Assembly (NCBI GenBank): GCA_040879025.1
Contig: JBBDLF010000012.1
Span: 1 to 64,000, forward strand
DNA length: 64,000 bases
DNA from: JBBDLF01 sp040879025
Lineage (GTDB): Bacteria > Pseudomonadota > Gammaproteobacteria > Pseudomonadales > Pseudohongiellaceae
Reading direction: 5' to 3'
The notes beneath the pieces were generated by a model. It had not been told where the DNA came from and did no database searches. It saw only the letters and a list, made by a program, of their open reading frames with translations. This document shows, piece after piece, positions 44,518-52,751 of this stretch (the first letter of the stretch is position 1; every line of letters begins with the position of its first letter). The position numbers were made by a program, and so were the translations under genes.

Positions 44518-45951
44518 TCAGGATTTCAGTTTTTTAACAAGCGCGGCATTAAGCTGCGCGGGGTTCGCTTTACCTTTGGAAGCCTTCATGGCCTGCCCCA
44601 CCAGATAACCAAATACTTTTTCCTTTCCGGAGCGGTATTGTTCCACCTGTTCGGGATTGGCGGCAATTACTTCTTCTACCAGTTTCTCTATGGTGCCCGA
44701 GTCGGTAACCTGCTTGAGTCCCTGCTTTTCGATAATCTCATCCACGCTGCTGTCACTCTCGAGCATGACTTCAAAAACGGCCTTGGCGATTTTGCCTGAA
44801 ATGGTATTGTCCTTGATGCGCTGCAACAGCATACCGAGCCGTTTGGCGCCGATGGGAGACTCTCCGAGTTCCCAGTTGTTACGGTTGAGAAGGGCCAACA
44901 GTTCACCGGTGACCCAATTGGACGATAGTTTGGCGTCCTTGCAAAGCTCAGTTACAGTTTCAAAATAGTCGGCCAGTTCCCGACTGCTTACCAGTACACC
45001 GGCATCGTATTCGCCAAGCGCATAGCGGGAAATGAAGCGTTGCTTTTTCTCGTCCGGCAATTCCGGCAGTTCGCTGCGCAGTTGCTCTAGAAAGGCATCG
45101 TCCACTACCACCGGTAACAGATCCGGTTCGGGAAAATAGCGGTAGTCGTTGGCCACTTCCTTGCTTCGCATCGGACGGGTCTCGTTCAAATCGGCGTCGT
45201 AAAGGCGGGTCTCCTGCACCACTCTGCCGCCGTCCTCGATCAACTCGATCTGCCGTTGCACCTCATGATTTATGGCTTTTTCCACAAAGCGAAACGAGTT
45301 TACGTTTTTTATCTCGGTACGAGTACCCAGTTCTGTGTCGCCGACCTGTCGGATCGATACATTGGCATCGCAGCGCATGGAGCCCTGGGCCATATTGCCG
45401 TCGGAGATGTCGAGATAACGAATGATTGAATGCAGTTTTTTAAGATAGGCTACCGCCTCTTTGGCGCTGCGCATGTCGGGTTCAGAGACCACTTCTATCA
45501 AGGGCGTGCCGGCGCGGTTGAGGTCGATACCGCTCATGCCCTGGAAATCCTCGTGCAGTGATTTACCGGCGTCTTCTTCCAGGTGGGCGCGGGTCACACC
45601 AATGATTTTTTCACTGCCATCTTCCATTTCAATTGTCAGCGAGCCTTTGCCAACAACCGGGTAGTCCAGCTGACTGACCTGGTAACCCTTGGGCAGGTCG
45701 GGATAGAAATAGTTTTTACGATCGAACACAGACTGTTTGCTGATCTCGGCGCCTATTGCCAGGCCGAAGCGTATCGCCATTCTCAGAGCGCTCTCGTTCA
45801 GAACAGGCAGCGTACCAGGCATGGCCAGATCGTAGACGTTCGCCTGGGTGTTTGGCGCGGCGCCGAACCGGGTGGCCGTGCCGGAAAAAAGTTTGCTGTG
45901 GGTGGACAACTGCACATGAACTTCCAGTCCGATAACGGTTTCCCAGACCAT
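44518..45951 (-). CDS. gatB: Aspartyl/glutamyl-tRNA amidotransferase subunit B
   Basis: This 477-residue tRNA-binding and kinase subunit of GatCAB converts misacylated Glu-tRNA-Gln or Asp-tRNA-Asn. It has WETVIGLEVHVQLST at the start, YFYPDLPKGYQ, DLNRAGTPLIEVVSEPDM and a C-terminal YqeY-like domain ending NPAQLNAALVKKL. It lies one base after gatA. Confidence 0.96.
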   Translation of the reverse strand: MVWETVIGLEVHVQLSTHSKLFSGTATRFGAAPNTQANVYDLAMPGTLPVLNESALRMAIRFGLAIGAEISKQSVFDRKNYFYPDLPKGYQVSQLDYPVVGKGSLTIEMEDGSEKIIGVTRAHLEEDAGKSLHEDFQGMSGIDLNRAGTPLIEVVSEPDMRSAKEAVAYLKKLHSIIRYLDISDGNMAQGSMRCDANVSIRQVGDTELGTRTEIKNVNSFRFVEKAINHEVQRQIELIEDGGRVVQETRLYDADLNETRPMRSKEVANDYRYFPEPDLLPVVVDDAFLEQLRSELPELPDEKKQRFISRYALGEYDAGVLVSSRELADYFETVTELCKDAKLSSNWVTGELLALLNRNNWELGESPIGAKRLGMLLQRIKDNTISGKIAKAVFEVMLESDSSVDEIIEKQGLKQVTDSGTIEKLVEEVIAANPEQVEQYRSGKEKVFGYLVGQAMKASKGKANPAQLNAALVKKLKS

Positions 45952-45952
45952 A

Positions 45953-47425
45953 CTAAGCTCCTTCTACCTTTTGCATCCGGGGAACTCTGGGCTTCTGGCG
46001 ATGCCAGTCAGTCAACTGTTGGAATTGGTGGGCTACATTCAGTACGCGCGCTTCATCAAAATCGGCGCCGACCAGTTGCAGTCCAACCGGCAGTCCATCG
46101 GCAAAACCCGCGGGGACAGAGATGCCCGGCAGACCTGCCAGATTTACGCCAATGGTGAAGATATCTTCCAGGTACATGGCGACCGGGTCGGACTTGGTAC
46201 CGACAGGGAATGCACCATGGGGGGAGGTGGGTCCGATGATCACGTCCACTTCCCGGAATGCGTCCAGAAAATCCTGCTTGATCAAGCGACGGATTTTCTG
46301 GGCCTTGCGATAATACGCATCATAGAATCCCGCAGACAGCGCATAGGTTCCGACCAGAATCCGGCGTTTGACTTCTTCGCCGAAACCTTCGCTGCGGCTG
46401 CGCTTGTACATGTCTTCCAGATCGACCGGATTCTCGCACCGATAGCCATAGCGTACGCCATCAAAACGGGACAGGTTGGCGGAGGCCTCGGCGGGCGCCA
46501 CAACATAGTAGGCCGATACGGAAAGGTGGTTGTTGGGCAGGTCGATTTCCTTGAGCACGGCTCCGGCTTTTTCCAATTCCCGCAAAGCCTCACGAATGGC
46601 ATCTTCAACCTGCGCATTCAGACCATGGGCAAAATGCTGCCGGGGAATACCAACTCTCAGTCCCTTTAATGGATTATTCAGCGCCATCGTGTAATCAGGC
46701 ACATCCCGATCAATACTCGTGGAGTCCTTTTCGTCAAGGCCGGCCATCACGTTCAGGAGAATGGCTGCGTCCTCAGCGGATTTGCATATCGGTCCCGCCT
46801 GGTCGAGGCTGGAAGCGAAAGCAATCATGCCCCATCGTGATACCCGCCCGTAACTGGGTTTGAATCCCGTAACGCCGCAAAAGGCAGCGGGTTGGCGGAT
46901 GGAGCCGCCGGTATCCGTGCCGGTGGCCGCCGCGCACAAGTCAGCCGCTACCGCGGCCGCCGAGCCGCCGGAGGAACCGCCGGGAACGCGAGTTATATCC
47001 CAGGGATTGCACACGCGACCGAAATGGCTCGTTTCATTGGAGGAGCCCATGGCAAACTCGTCCATATTGGTTTTGCCCAGCGTTACGGCGCCGGCGAGAT
47101 TGAATTTTTCAACCACGGTCGCATTGTAGGGCGCGATAAAATTGTGCAGCATCTTCGAACCACAGGTGGTGAGAATATCCCGGGTACAGAAAATATCCTT
47201 GTGCGCGACCGGTACACCACAAAGCGCACCACCTGTTCCGTCGGCGAGCGCCTTGTCGGCGCTCGTGGCCTGATCCAGAGCGGAGTCTTCACACACTGTG
47301 ATGAAACTGTTGAACGAGTCGTCAAGCTGCCTGATGCGAGCGAGATAATCGCGCGTAAGTTCCGTGCTGGAAATTTCGCGACTTCGCAAGGCTCTGACTA
47401 TTTCGGCGACGGTGTGGCTGATCAT
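45953..47425 (-). CDS. gatA: Aspartyl/glutamyl-tRNA amidotransferase subunit A
   Basis: This 490-residue amidase subunit of GatCAB has the Ser-cisSer-Lys triad: Lys in VAHKDIF, cis-Ser in GGSSGGSAAAV, nucleophile Ser in GTDTGGSIRQPA. It liberates ammonia from glutamine and passes it to GatB. The start at 47425 has AGGAA upstream; a longer frame to 47470 is not supported. It is the middle gene of gatC-gatA-gatB. Confidence 0.96.
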   Translation of the reverse strand: MISHTVAEIVRALRSREISSTELTRDYLARIRQLDDSFNSFITVCEDSALDQATSADKALADGTGGALCGVPVAHKDIFCTRDILTTCGSKMLHNFIAPYNATVVEKFNLAGAVTLGKTNMDEFAMGSSNETSHFGRVCNPWDITRVPGGSSGGSAAAVAADLCAAATGTDTGGSIRQPAAFCGVTGFKPSYGRVSRWGMIAFASSLDQAGPICKSAEDAAILLNVMAGLDEKDSTSIDRDVPDYTMALNNPLKGLRVGIPRQHFAHGLNAQVEDAIREALRELEKAGAVLKEIDLPNNHLSVSAYYVVAPAEASANLSRFDGVRYGYRCENPVDLEDMYKRSRSEGFGEEVKRRILVGTYALSAGFYDAYYRKAQKIRRLIKQDFLDAFREVDVIIGPTSPHGAFPVGTKSDPVAMYLEDIFTIGVNLAGLPGISVPAGFADGLPVGLQLVGADFDEARVLNVAHQFQQLTDWHRQKPRVPRMQKVEGA

Positions 47426-47511
47426 GTTATTCCTGCTGGCGGCCTGACCCGGTGGCCCGTCCGCCGGCATTCCTGTGGAAGTTCAAAAAATCCCGGGGCG
47501 GGCGAAACCGG

Positions 47512-47799
47512 CTATTCGATAACCTTGGGTACAAGGTACAGCCCGTCCTGGGTTTCCGGTGCCATGGACTGCAGGTATTCCCTCTGGTTTTCCTCGGTCA
47601 CTTTGTCGACCCGAAGCCGTTGAACCGCATCGAACGGGTGGGCCAGTGGCTGGACGGCGTCAGTGTTGACGGACTGCATCTGATCTATCAAGGCCAGAAT
47701 GTCCGAAATGCGGCCGGCCACTTCTTCGGCATCCTGGTCGCTGATATGCAATCGTGCAAGTTGCGCGATTTTTTCCACTTCCGATCTGTCCAATGCCAT
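47512..47799 (-). CDS. gatC: Aspartyl/glutamyl-tRNA amidotransferase subunit C
   Basis: This 95-residue small subunit wraps around GatA and holds GatA and GatB together. LDRSEVEKIAQLARLHI and ILALIDQMQSVNTDAVQPLAHPFD are typical. It is the first gene of the operon, read away from mreB. Confidence 0.95.
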   Translation of the reverse strand: MALDRSEVEKIAQLARLHISDQDAEEVAGRISDILALIDQMQSVNTDAVQPLAHPFDAVQRLRVDKVTEENQREYLQSMAPETQDGLYLVPKVIE

Positions 47800-48153
47800 C
47801 CGGCATCTCCTTCAACCCGCGGTTAATTCAAAAAACGGAACGCCGTTCGCATTGTTCAGAGGTCCCGCTAAATAAAACTGACGCGGCTCTTGCCCAAACT
47901 GATCGCCATTGTTAGAGTGCGTACCTGTTCAGGGTGGTGACGAAGGCGAGATTATACTGGAATTTCACCGTTTTACGACCCGGAATTGGTGTCGCAGCTC
48001 TGGGAGACTTCCCTTTAGTCTATAGATTTCCGTTACCTGCAATTGAATCTTGATAAAAGACGATTTCGGCTAAACCATTTCGGCCCGATGCCGCCTAATT
48101 AGAACAAGCACAGGCTCGTAGCGGAATCCCGGCATTCGAGGTAAAAAAAGTCG
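47800..48153. other. Divergent intergenic region gatC/mreB, 354 bp
   Basis: It holds promoters for two essential operons. A perfect -10 hexamer TATAAT on the minus strand (47951-47956) with TATACT offset on the plus strand (47953-47958) makes a double -10 region. Neither has a good -35. No gene is seen. Sequence near 48030-48060 is AT-rich and may serve the mreB promoter. Confidence 0.45.
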
Positions 48154-49197
48154 ATGTTCAAGAAAATACGGGGAATGTTCTCCAATGATCTTTCCATTGA
48201 TCTGGGCACCGCCAATACCCTGATCTATGTTCGCGATGAGGGGGTCGTACTGAATGAACCTTCCGTGGTTGCCATTCGCACCCATAACGGCCAGAAAACG
48301 GTCACTGCCGTCGGTTCCGACGCCAAGCGTATGCTCGGTCGTACACCGGGAAACATTACCGCTATCCGGCCTCTGAAAGACGGCGTCATTGCCGATTTTC
48401 AGGTGACCGAAAAAATGCTCCAGCACTTTATCAACAAGGTTCACGAAAACAGCTTTTTTCCACCGAGCCCCAGAGTCCTGGTTTGTGTTCCCTGCAAGTC
48501 CACCCAGGTGGAACGTCGCGCGATTCGTGAATCGGTTATGAGTGCCGGTGCCCGGGAAGTCCGGCTCATTGAGGAACCCATGGCGGCAGCGATAGGTGCG
48601 GGACTGCCGGTGGAGCAGGCCAGTGGCTCGATGGTCGTTGACATCGGCGGGGGAACTACCGAGATCGCGATCATTTCACTCAATGGTGTGGTGTACTCCG
48701 AGTCGGTCCGGGTTGGCGGTGATCGATTTGATGAAGCCATCACCACACATGTTCGGCGTAATTACGGCAGCCTGATCGGGGATGCGACGGCGGAGCGGAT
48801 CAAAAAGGAAATCGGTTGTGCATACGCCGGCCCTTCCTCCGAACTGCGTGAAATCGATGTCCGGGGCCGCAATCTGGCCGAAGGCGTGCCACGCAGCTTC
48901 ACCCTCAACAGCGATGAAATTCTGGAGGCTCTCCAGGAGACGCTGGCGGCCATCGTGCAGGCGGTAAAAAGCGCGCTGGAACAATCACCGCCGGAACTGG
49001 CCTCCGATATTGCGGAAAGCGGCCTGGTACTTACCGGCGGCGGCGCCCTGTTAAAGGATATTGACAAACTGTTGTCCGAGGAGACCGGTCTGCCTGTGAT
49101 CGTCGCCGACGACCCTCTCACCTGCGTTGCAAGGGGTGGTGGCCGGGCAATGGAGTTGATGGATGACCACGATATCGACCTGTTAACATTGGATTGA
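48154..49197 (+). CDS. mreB: Rod shape-determining protein MreB
   Basis: This 347-residue actin homologue positions the elongasome and sets rod shape. It has SIDLGTANTLIYV (phosphate 1), VDIGGGTTEIAIISL (phosphate 2) and TGGGALL (adenosine). An N-terminal amphipathic stretch (MFKKIRGMFSND) is present, as in membrane-binding MreBs. It begins mreBCD. Confidence 0.97.
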   Translation: MFKKIRGMFSNDLSIDLGTANTLIYVRDEGVVLNEPSVVAIRTHNGQKTVTAVGSDAKRMLGRTPGNITAIRPLKDGVIADFQVTEKMLQHFINKVHENSFFPPSPRVLVCVPCKSTQVERRAIRESVMSAGAREVRLIEEPMAAAIGAGLPVEQASGSMVVDIGGGTTEIAIISLNGVVYSESVRVGGDRFDEAITTHVRRNYGSLIGDATAERIKKEIGCAYAGPSSELREIDVRGRNLAEGVPRSFTLNSDEILEALQETLAAIVQAVKSALEQSPPELASDIAESGLVLTGGGALLKDIDKLLSEETGLPVIVADDPLTCVARGGGRAMELMDDHDIDLLTLD

Positions 49198-49291
49198 CAG
49201 TAATCGAACCCGGGAATTGGATAGAGCGGTGTGGTACTGTGCATCGGGCGGTTCCGTTCCCTGTTTCGAGCTTCGATAGAGGTGCCAAACC

Positions 49292-50320
49292 ATCAACAAA
49301 ACCTTATTCATCCAAGGAGTTTCCCTCGAGTATCGCATCCTCGCCTTTATCCTGCTGTCGGTGTGCATCATGTTCGCCGACAATCGCTTTGGCTATCTGG
49401 ATAAGGTGCGTTATGCGCTTGGCTACATAACCACTCCCATATATTGGGTAGCCGACACCCCCGCCAGAACATCCTCCTGGATTGATGATGTCCTGATCTC
49501 CCATACTGATCTTCTGGAAGAAAACGACAGGTTGCGCGAGGAATTGCTGCTGTCGCGACGCCAGCTCCAGTTGCTCGAGAGTCTGGCGACGGAGAATAAC
49601 CGGCTGCGCGCGTTGCGCGACTCCGCTCTTACGGTCAACCGGGAGGTGCTGCCCGCAGAGATCATCAATGTTTCCCCCGACCCGTATTCAAAGCGCGTGT
49701 TGATTAACAAGGGAGCCAATGACGGCGTGTATGTTGGACAGGCGCTGCTTGATGCCAACGGGGTGATGGGCCAGGTCGATGAGATATTGCCGTTCACCAG
49801 TTGGGTATTGCTGATCACAGATTCCCACCATGTCACGCCGGTGCAGGTGAATCGCAATGGCGAGCGGGCGCTGGCCCGCGGCAGCCGCACCACCGCTACA
49901 GAGCTTGAACTGGAATTTGTCACCCAGACCCAGGACATCAAGGCCGGAGATCGATTGGTCACCTCCGGCATGGGCCAACTGTTTCCAAAAAATTATCCGG
50001 TCGCCACAGTAATCAGTGTGTACAAGGATCCCGGCCAGCCTTTCGCTACCGTCAAGGCACGACCCCTTGCACAGATGGCCAGTACCCGCCATGTCATGCT
50101 GGTGTTCGATGACACTACACAGGATTTACTGGAACAAGCGGTCGACGAATTGGTGGAAGCGGACGAGCCGGGTTCGTCATTGATTTTTGGGGGCCGGGTT
50201 GATCGTCAGGAACAGTCGGGCGGCACCGCAGCTGTCGAAAACGCCGAGCCTGCCGGGTCACCGCCTGACGAGATTGCGCCTGTTGACGAGGCGGCTGCCG
50301 CGGCAGAGCAGGTGAACTGA
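49292..50320 (+). CDS. mreC: Rod shape-determining protein MreC, probable AUC start
   Basis: MreC is a single-pass inner-membrane protein linking MreB to periplasmic cell-wall enzymes. If started at the first ATG (49361, 319 residues) the transmembrane helix would be cut. The frame is open upstream to a TAG at 49277-49279. ATC at 49292 is preceded by AGAGGTG at the ideal seven-base distance, and the added residues (NKTLFIQGVSLEYR, then LAFILLSVCIMFA) restore the expected tail and helix, giving 342 residues. A coiled coil (about 75-105) and two beta domains follow, with a Glu/Ala-rich tail. No ATG, GTG or TTG occurs in frame between the TAG and the helix. Confidence 0.88.
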   Translation: MNKTLFIQGVSLEYRILAFILLSVCIMFADNRFGYLDKVRYALGYITTPIYWVADTPARTSSWIDDVLISHTDLLEENDRLREELLLSRRQLQLLESLATENNRLRALRDSALTVNREVLPAEIINVSPDPYSKRVLINKGANDGVYVGQALLDANGVMGQVDEILPFTSWVLLITDSHHVTPVQVNRNGERALARGSRTTATELELEFVTQTQDIKAGDRLVTSGMGQLFPKNYPVATVISVYKDPGQPFATVKARPLAQMASTRHVMLVFDDTTQDLLEQAVDELVEADEPGSSLIFGGRVDRQEQSGGTAAVENAEPAGSPPDEIAPVDEAAAAAEQVN

Positions 50321-50817
50321 TGGTAAGTATTGATCAGAATGCACATGCTTTGTGGGTCATACTGCTCAGCTTTTTCTTTGCTTATTTGCTGGCGATCGTG
50401 CCGTTTCCCGATTGGGCGATGAGTTACCGTCCCGAATGGGTAGCTATGGTTCTCATTTACTGGGTGATGGCGTTACCCTACCGCATTGGCATAGGTTTCG
50501 CCTGGGTGGTAGGCCTGTTGATGGATGTGCTGGAGGGTTCCGTGCTCGGCATTAACGCCATGACGCTGGCGATCATTGCCTACATGACCCTCAGCCTGCA
50601 TCTACGCCTGAGAATGTTTTCCCCCTTGCAGCAAAGCGGTCTGGTCCTGGCGCTGGTGGGTATGAATCTGATGATGTGTCACTGGCTGCAACTGATGACA
50701 GGTCAGACCGTTCCCTCCAACCTGCTGTTTCTGCTGGCTGCCCTGAGCAGTGCCATCACCTGGCCCTGGCTGTTTCAGTTGCTTCGTCACATGCGCCGCA
50801 GCTTTGGCGTAAGATAA
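50320..50817 (+). CDS. mreD: Rod shape-determining protein MreD
   Basis: This 165-residue inner-membrane protein with about five helices completes the mreBCD elongasome set. FAYLLAIVPFPDW and a central WVVGLLMDVLEGSVLGINAM (G-x-x-x-D-x-x-x-G pattern) are typical. Its ATG overlaps the mreC stop (TGATG). Confidence 0.92.
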   Translation: MVSIDQNAHALWVILLSFFFAYLLAIVPFPDWAMSYRPEWVAMVLIYWVMALPYRIGIGFAWVVGLLMDVLEGSVLGINAMTLAIIAYMTLSLHLRLRMFSPLQQSGLVLALVGMNLMMCHWLQLMTGQTVPSNLLFLLAALSSAITWPWLFQLLRHMRRSFGVR

Positions 50818-50847
50818 GGGCTTCCAGCTTCGACGGTTGCAGATTGC

Positions 50848-51453
50848 ATGCCCTATCCCCGTGAACTTCTACTGGCTTCCACTTCTCCACGGCGCGGACA
50901 ACTGCTGGACCAGATTGGTATTCCGTACCAGACAGCCCCTCATGGCATAGACGAAATTCGCCTCCGCGATGAGTCTCCGCAGAACTTTGTCATCCGCATG
51001 TCGCGTGAAAAGGCGCGGTCCGCTATTCAGGCCGATGGACCAGGCAGACGACTGGTTCTGGCCGCCGATACCGCGGTGGTGAGCGGTGCGTATCTCATGG
51101 GTAAACCCGCCGGTCGCGAGGAGGCCCTTGCCATGTTAAAACAATTGTCCGGGAGTGAGCACCAGGTGTATTCGGCCGTTGCCGTCAGTGACGGAGCCAG
51201 GATGGAAACAGCGCTCTCGGCGACCCGCGTGTGGTTCAGATCAATCAGCGAGGCGGAAATGGCGGCGTACTGGGCGACAGGCGAACCGGAAGGGAAGGCG
51301 GGTGCCTACGGAATCCAGGGTTATGGATCGGTATTTATCGCGAAACTAAAGGGAAGCTACAGCGGTGTGATGGGGCTGCCTCTCTTTGAAACGGTTACGC
51401 TGTTACGGGATTTTGGCCTGGCTCCGGCCTGGATGCGGCGTTTGTCGACATAG
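50848..51453 (+). CDS. maf: Nucleoside triphosphate pyrophosphatase, Maf/YhdE family, altered C-terminus
   Basis: This 201-residue house-cleaning enzyme hydrolyses dTTP/UTP-type nucleotides. It has LASTSPRRGQLL, catalytic AADTAV, and EGKAGAYGIQGYGS followed by SYSGVMGLPLFET. Conserved sequence ends at LLRDFGL (about residue 190). The last 11 codons (APAWMRRLST and stop) are read from DNA of the rng gene in another frame, because a deletion has joined the two. The fold and active site are kept, so it is probably functional. Confidence 0.9.
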   Translation: MPYPRELLLASTSPRRGQLLDQIGIPYQTAPHGIDEIRLRDESPQNFVIRMSREKARSAIQADGPGRRLVLAADTAVVSGAYLMGKPAGREEALAMLKQLSGSEHQVYSAVAVSDGARMETALSATRVWFRSISEAEMAAYWATGEPEGKAGAYGIQGYGSVFIAKLKGSYSGVMGLPLFETVTLLRDFGLAPAWMRRLST

Positions 51454-52597
51454 GGCTCGACAGGACCGCCTTTATACACCGCTCGGATATCGCCGCTATC
51501 GACCAGGAGGGATATGAAGCCAGAGTGGACCCCGCGCCGATTCATTCTTTGCTGCGCGAAGGGCAACATATCGTGGTGCAGGTGATCAGGGATGCGATCA
51601 GTACCAAGGGAGCTCGATTAACGACGCACCTGACGCTGCCTTCGCGCAATCTGGTCTTTCTCCCGCGAAGCAAACATATCGGGGTATCACAACGGCTGGA
51701 AGACCCGGTTGAGCGCGAACGTCTGCAGGCTGCACTCACCGAGTGCCTGACCGCCTATACCCCGGCTCGCCGCGGCGGTTTTATTCTTCGTACGGCTGCC
51801 GAAGGCACTGGAATTGAGGAGCTGCATGAAGACATCCGGTTCGTGCATCGGCTCTGGCAGTCAATTGAACAGAAAATCACACCTCGGCGACACTGGAACA
51901 TTACAGAGGCGATCGTCCAATTTTTGATCTTTACGGCGTTGAAGATGAAATCAGTAAGGCTCTGGGTCGTGAAGTCAAGCTGAAATCCGGCGGAGACCTG
52001 ATTATCGATCAGACCGAGGCAATGACCACCATTGACGTGAACACGGGTGGTTACCTGGGTACCCGCAATCATGCCGAAACGGTATTGAAGACCAACCTGG
52101 AGGCGGCCACTGCTATCGCCCGTCAGCTGCGAGTCCGAAATCTGGGAGGCATTATTATCCTCGACTTTATCGATATGGAGGACCTGGAACACCGCAGACA
52201 GGTTCACCGGACGCTGGTCAAGGCATTGGAAAAGGACCGTGCCCGGACGACTGTTACCGGCATTTCCCGGCTTGGACTGGTGGAAATGACTCGCAAGCGT
52301 ACCCGGGAAAGTCTGGGGCAGGTGTTGTGCAGCGTTTGTCCCGTGTGCCAAGGGCGGGGCCGGCTGAAGTCACCGGAAACCGTGTGTTACGAGATTTTCC
52401 GGGAGATTTTGCGGGTTGCCAGGGCTTGTGAAAGTGATGTGCTGCTGGTGATGGCCGGCCAGGTGGTCGTGGAGCGGCTGCTTGATGAAGAATCCGGCAC
52501 CCTGTCGAATCTGTCCGAATTGACAGGCAAGACGGTCAAATTTGAGGTGGAACCCATGTATACTCAGGAACAATTCGATGTTGTGCTCGTTCAGTGA
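51426..52597 (+). pseudogene. rng: Ribonuclease G remnant (rng), 5'-truncated and frameshifted
   Basis: Two open segments in different frames together match RNase G. The first (51426 to about 51890) starts at GLDAAFVDIGLDRTAF, so the S1 start of about 50 codons is missing, and runs through ISTKGARLTTHLTLPSRNL and GGFILRTAAEG to WQSIEQK. The second resumes in the next frame at LEHYRGDRPIFDLYGVEDE (51896) and continues through IIDQTEAMTTIDVNTG to the C-terminus (YTQEQFDVVLVQ). Between them about 55 codons are absent. A GTG at 51525 or an internal ATG would give partial products only. RNase G normally matures 16S rRNA 5' ends. Neighbours maf and yhdP flank it in the usual order. Confidence 0.85.
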
Positions 52598-52751
52598 GCC
52601 TCGGAGTACCCTAACCTTGTTCCGGGAGCCATACCCCTGGCCCCTTAAGTCCCTGTTAAGGGTCTGTGCGCTACTCATGTCGTAGCCGTCCCCCATTCTT
52701 CCGATGGAAAGGGGACCAACGGTTCAGTTAACCGACCTATCGGCAAAATGT

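Noticed and set aside
46892..47623. Plus-strand frame of 243 codons opposite gatA/gatC
   Set aside because: Antisense to well-conserved gatA; no motif or ribosome site.
51525..52597. Reading rng as two intact small genes
   Set aside because: Each part matches only a segment of RNase G, in order and in different frames, so a broken single gene is the better explanation.
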